Part shown: in pieces, positions 59,802 to 64,000 of the stretch | How the letters are laid out: every line of letters begins with the position of its first letter | Position numbering within the stretch: the first letter of the stretch is position 1 | NCBI RefSeq assembly: GCF_004331685.1 | Contig: NZ_SJSM01000009.1 | Coordinates: 1-64,000 of the forward strand | Direction: 5' to 3' | Length of the DNA stretch: 64,000 nucleotides | Source of the DNA: Pedobacter hiemivivus | GTDB taxonomy: Bacteria; Bacteroidota; Bacteroidia; Sphingobacteriales; Sphingobacteriaceae | The notes under the pieces: model-generated | What the model was told of the DNA's origin: nothing | Seen by the model: only the letters and a program-made list of their open reading frames with translations | Database searches by the model: none | Made by a program: the position numbers and the translations under genes

Positions 59802-60197
59802 TTAACCAACCAACTTATCGCTTAAACTATATAAGATAATGGACAAAACCATCAAACCGATCAAAACATATAGGTAATCACGCTCAATCAAGAAGCTAAA
59901 CACCGAGAAAACAACCCTGGCTACAGGTGTAAAAATCAATAACAATGTGCCAAATTGGATAATAGCAGCGCCATCCATTGTTTTTAAACCTTCAAAAATT
60001 GCCCCAACTGAAGACAATCCAGACTTTCCAGAATCAAACTTATCATAATCAACTACGTTTGCATAGTTAAAGAACAAATAGATAAGTCCACCAATAAACA
60101 CAACAGTCATAGATGAAATCACCCCAACTCGCAATAGGGTACCCAAAATGACCTGTATATCCTTATCTGCAAAAAAATTCTTACTCTCCTTAATCAT
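59802..60197 (-). CDS. DUF1634 membrane protein
   Basis: The product has 131 residues with three likely membrane helices: about 17-37 (LLRVGVISSMTVVFIGGLIY), 78-98 (IIQFGTLLLIFTPVARVVFS) and 107-126. DUF1634 proteins commonly follow TauE/SafE-type transporter genes and may be accessory subunits. The ATG overlaps the transporter stop as ATGA, so they are co-translated. It lies between the split S10 operon parts. Confidence 0.85.
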   Translation of the reverse strand: MIKESKNFFADKDIQVILGTLLRVGVISSMTVVFIGGLIYLFFNYANVVDYDKFDSGKSGLSSVGAIFEGLKTMDGAAIIQFGTLLLIFTPVARVVFSVFSFLIERDYLYVLIGLMVLSIILYSLSDKLVG

Positions 60198-61030
60198 AAG
60201 TTACCAGATAATCCATTGTAAATCATTTGAATCGCTAAAAATGTAACCACAACAGCAAACACCACTTTTAGCTTATCAGTCTTTGTCTTCACCAATATTT
60301 TAGAACCGATCGTAGCCCCAAGCAACACCCCTACAGTTACAGGCATAGCTATTCCAGGATCAATCTGCCCACGATGAAGATAAACAATGGCACTTGCAGC
60401 AGCAGTTACCCCCATCATAAAGTTACTGGTTGTTGTAGACACCTTAAACGGAATCCGCATAATATTGTCCATCGCAATTACCTTCAAGGCTCCAGAACCA
60501 ATCCCCAGCAAACCAGAGATAATACCAGCAACAAACATCATCAAGAATCCTCCGATCACATTGTGTACCGCATACTTCTTAATTCCACCCTCAGTAGGGT
60601 AAGTACCATTCAGTTTAAAGAAAACTGCCAGCTTACCAGAAGTATCATTGTCAGAATGATCTACCTTCTTACGAATCATCATCGCTGCAGAAAACAAAAG
60701 GATTAAACCAAAAATAACAGCGATGTAGCTTGGATTAATAAAGACAGTTACTATCGCGCCAATTATTGCACTTATGGTGGTAGCGACCTCTAAAAACATC
60801 CCTATCCGAATGTTTGTGATCCCTTCCTTAACATAAGCTGCTGCCGAACCCGATGAAGTAGCAATTACTGATATGATTGATGCACCTATAGCATAATGAA
60901 TATCTACTCCAAGTACAAGTGTTAACAATGGAATAATAATAACTCCACCACCTAGCCCAGTAAGCGAGCCCACCAATCCGGCCAAAAAAGCCCCTATCAA
61001 AACTATAATTGTAAATAGTAATACCGACAT
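60194..61030 (-). CDS. TauE/SafE-family anion (sulfite/organosulfonate-type) exporter
   Basis: The product has 278 residues with about eight membrane helices and the two-fold repeat of the family (GSLTGLGGGVIIIPLLTLVLG near 21-41 and GIISGLLGIGSGALKVIAMD near 165-185). TauE/SafE members move sulfite, sulfonates or other C2 anions; the substrate here is unknown. A perfect TAnnTTTG box lies 5 bases before the ATG, so the mRNA may be leaderless. It overlaps the DUF1634 gene. Confidence 0.9.
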   Translation of the reverse strand: MSVLLFTIIVLIGAFLAGLVGSLTGLGGGVIIIPLLTLVLGVDIHYAIGASIISVIATSSGSAAAYVKEGITNIRIGMFLEVATTISAIIGAIVTVFINPSYIAVIFGLILLFSAAMMIRKKVDHSDNDTSGKLAVFFKLNGTYPTEGGIKKYAVHNVIGGFLMMFVAGIISGLLGIGSGALKVIAMDNIMRIPFKVSTTTSNFMMGVTAAASAIVYLHRGQIDPGIAMPVTVGVLLGATIGSKILVKTKTDKLKVVFAVVVTFLAIQMIYNGLSGNL

Positions 61031-61035
61031 TGCTG

Positions 61036-61064
61036 CAAATATACTATCTCCAGCCAGAACACAA
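61036..61064 (-). promoter_or_regulatory. Promoter of the TauE/SafE-DUF1634 pair, probably leaderless
   Basis: On the minus strand TTG (61062-61064), an 18-base spacer and TATATTTG (61036-61043) match the phylum consensus. Only 5 bases separate it from the ATG at 61030, so transcription would start at the start codon. Confidence 0.65.
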
Positions 61065-61110
61065 TAAAATTAAAATATCATAGTTAAATTAGAGATAAAC
61101 CAATACCCAT

Positions 61111-61719
61111 ATGATGAAAAAAATAATACTCCCTATTATTTCGGCTTTAATACTTAGCTTCAACGCTCAGGGCCAGTTAACCAATGATTCTACTAAAGTT
61201 GACCCAAGTTTAAAAGGACAATACCAATTATTGCTTACAAAGTCCAAAACCATAAACGGCTATAAACTTGTAAACCCTGGTAGAATTAGCGCTTTCTGGA
61301 AAAACCTTAGCGACACACTCTCCACAACACGCAAACAACTTACGAATGCAAACCAGAAACTTAAAGCACAAGAAAAGGATATCGCCGATTTAAAAAGTCA
61401 AATCAGCGGAAAAGAAAGTGCATTGGCTGGCACAAATGCAAAAATAAACGAAATCAATTTCCTGGGGATATCATTTGCCAAGTCAACCTACAACACCATT
61501 GTATGGAGCTTGATCATTGGACTGGCTGCTGCCCTTGCCTTTCTCATACTGAGATCTGCTAAGTATATGCATGAAGCAAAATATCGCAGCAACCTATATG
61601 AAGAAATCGCGCAGGAATACCAGTCCTACAAAACTAAAGCAAATGATAAAGAGAAAAAACTAGCAAGAGAACTTCAAGATGAACGCAACAAGATAGACGA
61701 ATTAAAAAGCCGCGGCTAG
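61111..61719 (+). CDS. Membrane coiled-coil protein (often mislabelled tRNA methyltransferase)
   Basis: The product has 202 residues: signal-like N-terminus (MMKKIILPIISALILSFNAQ), a coiled coil at about 65-115 (QKLKAQEKDIADLKSQIS), one membrane helix at about 128-150 (YNTIVWSLIIGLAAALAFLI) and a second charged coiled coil to the end. I recall relatives in Bacteroidota databases named tRNA (guanine-N1)-methyltransferase, but no TrmD knot or SAM motif is visible, so that name looks wrong. The function is unknown. It is opposite in strand to the flanking ribosomal genes. Confidence 0.8.
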   Translation: MMKKIILPIISALILSFNAQGQLTNDSTKVDPSLKGQYQLLLTKSKTINGYKLVNPGRISAFWKNLSDTLSTTRKQLTNANQKLKAQEKDIADLKSQISGKESALAGTNAKINEINFLGISFAKSTYNTIVWSLIIGLAAALAFLILRSAKYMHEAKYRSNLYEEIAQEYQSYKTKANDKEKKLARELQDERNKIDELKSRG

Positions 61720-61736
61720 TAAACATCCACAAATAG

Positions 61737-61769
61737 AAAAGCCTTCCCGATCATCTCGGGAAGGCTTTT
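61737..61769. terminator. Terminator after rpsJ (bidirectional)
   Basis: AAAAGCCTTCCCGA (61737-61750) pairs perfectly with TCGGGAAGGCTTTT (61756-61769) around a 5-base loop. It ends fusA-rpsJ transcription on the minus strand and the coiled-coil gene on the plus strand. Confidence 0.88.
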
Positions 61770-61790
61770 CCATTTAACTGTCAAATATAG

Positions 61791-62096
61791 TTAAACTTTA
61801 ATTTCTACTTCAACACCGCTAGGTAATTCAAGTTTCATTAATGCATCAACTGTTTTTGAGTTAGAGCTGTAAATATCTAACAAACGCTTGTAAGCACATA
61901 ATTGAAATTGCTCACGTGCTTTTTTGTTCACGTGTGGTGAACGCAAAACAGTGAAGATTTTCTTTTCTGTAGGCAACGGAATAGGTCCGCTAACCACTGC
62001 ACCCGTAGGTTTAACAGTTTTCACGATTTTCTCAGCAGATTTATCTACCAAGTTATAATCGTAAGATTTTAATTTGATTCTAATTCTTTGGCTCAT
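61791..62096 (-). CDS. rpsJ: 30S ribosomal protein S10
   Basis: S10 is 101 residues on the 30S head and also serves in NusB-dependent antitermination. It shows RIRIKLKSYDYNLVDKSAEK, VSGPIPLPTEKKIFTVLRSP and the C-terminal MKLELPSGVEVEIKV. It normally heads the S10 operon directly before rplC; here a terminator and three genes intervene. It follows fusA by 59 bases. Confidence 0.98.
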   Translation of the reverse strand: MSQRIRIKLKSYDYNLVDKSAEKIVKTVKPTGAVVSGPIPLPTEKKIFTVLRSPHVNKKAREQFQLCAYKRLLDIYSSNSKTVDALMKLELPSGVEVEIKV

Positions 62097-62110
62097 AATA
62101 TATGTATTAA

Positions 62111-62144
62111 AGCAACCGGTTAGAGCTATTAATAACCGGTTGCT
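62111..62144 (-). repeat. Inverted repeat between fusA and rpsJ
   Basis: AGCAACCGGTTA (62111-62122) pairs perfectly with TAACCGGTTGCT (62133-62144) around a 10-base loop. On the minus strand it follows the fusA stop but lacks a good T-run, so partial attenuation or RNA processing is more likely than full termination. Confidence 0.6.
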
Positions 62145-62155
62145 GATTTATTTTA

Positions 62156-64000
62156 TTATTCTGCAGATTTAACTCTACCTTTTGATTTAGCAATTACTTC
62201 ATCCTGTACAGTTTTAGGAGCTGGTTCGTAGTGATCAAATTCCATTGTAGAAGTTGCACGACCAGAAGTAATGGTACGTAACTGAGTTACATAACCAAAC
62301 ATCTCAGAAAGAGGCACAGTTGCTTTAATTACTTGAGCACCATTACGTGTATCCATTCCTAAAAGTTGACCACGACGACGGTTCATATCACCGATTACAT
62401 CACCCATGTTTTCTTCAGGGGTAAGGATTTCGATTTTCATGATAGGCTCCATCAATACAGGGTTACATTTAGGTAATGCTTCACGGTAAGCCATTTTAGC
62501 AGCAAGCTCAAATGATAAAGCATCTGAATCGACTGCGTGGAATGAACCATCAATTAAACGAACTTTCATGTCTGGTAGTGGATAACCAGCCAATACTCCA
62601 TTAGCCATAGATGCTGCAAATCCTTTTTCAACAGATGGAATAAATTCACGAGGAATTGAACCACCAGAAATTTCATTTACAAACTGCAAGCCACCTTTTT
62701 CCCAATCCGCATCGATAGGAGAAATAACAACTTGGATATCCGCAAATTTACCACGACCACCAGATTGTTTTTTATAAGTCTCACGATGTTGAACTGTTCC
62801 ATTGATTGCTTCTTTGTAAGCTACCTGTGGTGCACCTTGGTTAACCTCAACTTTAAACTCACGTTTTAAGCGGTCAATCAAGATATCTAAGTGAAGCTCA
62901 CCCATACCAGAGATTACAGTCTGTCCAGTCTCCTGATCAGTCTGAACCCTAAATGTAGGATCCTCTTCAGCTAATTTAGATAAACCAATACCCAATTTAT
63001 CAACATCAGCTTGAGTTTTAGGCTCAATAGCTAAACCGATAACTGGCTCTGGAAAATCCATTGATTCAAGAACAATTGGATGTTTCTCATCACAAAGTGT
63101 ATCACCAGTTTTGATATCTTTAAATCCTACTACAGCAGCAATATCACCGGCACCTACGTTAGGGATTGGGTTTTGCTTGTTTGCATGCATTTGGAAGATA
63201 CGAGAAATACGCTCTTTGTTTTCAGAACGTGCGTTATAAACGTACGAACCTGCATCTAAGTTACCTGAATAAACACGGATAAAACATAAACGACCTACAA
63301 AAGGATCTGTTGCAATTTTAAACGCTAAAGCTGCAAAAGGCTCATTTACATCCGGTTGACGGGTTACTTCTAAACCAGTTTCAGGATTGGTACCAGTGAT
63401 ACCATCAACATCCATTGGCGAAGGCAATAATTCCATTACCAAATCCAACATGGTTTGAACACCTTTGTTTTTGAAAGATGAACCGCAAACCATAGGAACG
63501 ATTTTAGCATCTAAAGTTGCTTTACGCAATGCATCAAGAATCTCACGCTCAGTGATTGAGTTTGGATCATCAAAGAATTTCTCCATTAATGATTCATCAT
63601 AATCAGCAACAGCTTCTAATAAGTTCTCTCTCCATTGTGCAACCTCTTCAACCATATCTTCAGGAATAGGCACCTCAGTAAAGGTCATACCTTTATCATG
63701 CTCATTCCAAACAATACCTCTGTTATTGATTAAATCAACAACACCAGTAAAGTTATCTTCAGAACCGATAGGTAATTGCAATGGAACAGCATGACTGCCC
63801 AACATATCTTTTACCTGCTTAACAACTTTTAAGAAGTCAGCTCCTGAACGGTCCATTTTGTTAACGAAACCAATACGAGGAACCGCATAGTTGTTAGCTA
63901 AACGCCAGTTGGTTTCAGATTGAGGCTCAACACCATCAACAGCTGAAAACAAAAACACCAATCCGTCCAAAACACGCAATGAACGATTTACCTCTACGGT
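62156..64000 (-). CDS. fusA: Elongation factor G (N-terminus beyond window end)
   Basis: EF-G drives translocation on the ribosome by GTP hydrolysis. The frame is open to the right edge; about 615 residues are visible and roughly the first 90, with the P-loop, are missing. Seen are the G-domain FVNKMDRSGADFLKVV (NKMD nucleotide-specificity motif), domain II and the C-terminal domains IV and V (GGRGKFADIQVVISP, ISGGSIPREFIPSVEKGF, PIMKIEILTPEENMGDVIGD). It lies upstream of rpsJ in the usual str-operon position. Confidence 0.98.
   Translation of the reverse strand, partial: TVEVNRSLRVLDGLVFLFSAVDGVEPQSETNWRLANNYAVPRIGFVNKMDRSGADFLKVVKQVKDMLGSHAVPLQLPIGSEDNFTGVVDLINNRGIVWNEHDKGMTFTEVPIPEDMVEEVAQWRENLLEAVADYDESLMEKFFDDPNSITEREILDALRKATLDAKIVPMVCGSSFKNKGVQTMLDLVMELLPSPMDVDGITGTNPETGLEVTRQPDVNEPFAALAFKIATDPFVGRLCFIRVYSGNLDAGSYVYNARSENKERISRIFQMHANKQNPIPNVGAGDIAAVVGFKDIKTGDTLCDEKHPIVLESMDFPEPVIGLAIEPKTQADVDKLGIGLSKLAEEDPTFRVQTDQETGQTVISGMGELHLDILIDRLKREFKVEVNQGAPQVAYKEAINGTVQHRETYKKQSGGRGKFADIQVVISPIDADWEKGGLQFVNEISGGSIPREFIPSVEKGFAASMANGVLAGYPLPDMKVRLIDGSFHAVDSDALSFELAAKMAYREALPKCNPVLMEPIMKIEILTPEENMGDVIGDMNRRRGQLLGMDTRNGAQVIKATVPLSEMFGYVTQLRTITSGRATSTMEFDHYEPAPKTVQDEVIAKSKGRVKSAE

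Noticed and set aside
62111..62144. A fifth and sixth xylose operator between fusA and rpsJ
   Set aside because: The AACCGGTT cores are arms of one RNA-type hairpin, and regulation of fusA-rpsJ by xylose is implausible; kept only as a curiosity.
1..64000. tRNA, rRNA, CRISPR arrays, prophage or insertion sequences
   Set aside because: No cloverleaf genes, spaced direct repeats, transposase or phage gene modules were recognised on reading; a tRNAscan or CRISPR search was not possible here.

Overview
The window looks like chromosome of a Bacteroidota bacterium of the Sphingobacteriaceae type (Pedobacter-like). This is an inference from gene content. The DNA is AT-rich, and many genes are preceded by the Bacteroidota housekeeping box TAnnTTTG (sometimes with TTG or TTTG 18-20 bases upstream) while lacking a Shine-Dalgarno sequence. 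Families typical of the phylum are present: DUF5606, the Porin_10-type outer-membrane protein, a membrane MutS-like protein, a mitochondrial-type aconitase and zinc-free ribosomal proteins. No tRNA, rRNA, CRISPR array or insertion sequence was seen. The only mobile element is a group II intron.

Layout. 1-5.3 kb: end of an unidentified gene, a small secreted protein, gpsA, a TolC/adaptor efflux pair without its pump, and a divergent polysaccharide deacetylase. 5.4-14.6 kb: aconitase, a DUF2007 protein, a GH1 glycosidase, a secreted alpha/beta hydrolase, a MutS-like ATPase, rlmH with a tiny membrane-protein gene behind it, DUF5606 and cyclophilin. 14.6-22.6 kb: a D-xylose locus with a dehydrogenase, a LacI-type regulator, a sodium/sugar symporter, xylA, xylB and a secreted protein. 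It is tied together by four copies of one palindromic operator. 22.6-28.3 kb: an overlapping lpxK / nucleoside phosphorylase / outer-membrane porin operon, then pruA. 28.3-30.2 kb: a group IIC-like intron with its reverse transcriptase, inserted just past a bidirectional terminator. 30.3-34.8 kb: a carbonic anhydrase/SulP transporter operon, divergent from a porin. 34.8-44.6 kb: acyl-CoA carboxylase beta subunit, acetyltransferase, M42 peptidase, HerA-like ATPase, nucleotidyltransferase, dnaK, a methyltransferase and a 2'-5' RNA ligase-like protein.

44.6-64 kb, minus strand: the large ribosomal-protein cluster in the usual order from rplC to rplQ, with secY, map, infA, rpmJ and rpoA. Its normal first genes, fusA (cut by the window end) and rpsJ, are split from rplC by about 2.2 kb. 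That interval holds a strong terminator, a coiled-coil membrane-protein gene on the opposite strand and a TauE/SafE-DUF1634 transporter pair. A textbook Bacteroidota promoter with a short hairpin leader restarts transcription before rplC.

Most of the window is ordinary housekeeping DNA. I did not find a convincing novel defence or biosynthetic system. The best leads are the intron that separates pruA from its terminator, the split S10 operon, the xylose regulon that includes an uncharacterised secreted protein, the rlmH-linked 42-residue membrane protein, and several unexplained RNA hairpins inside the ribosomal operons.
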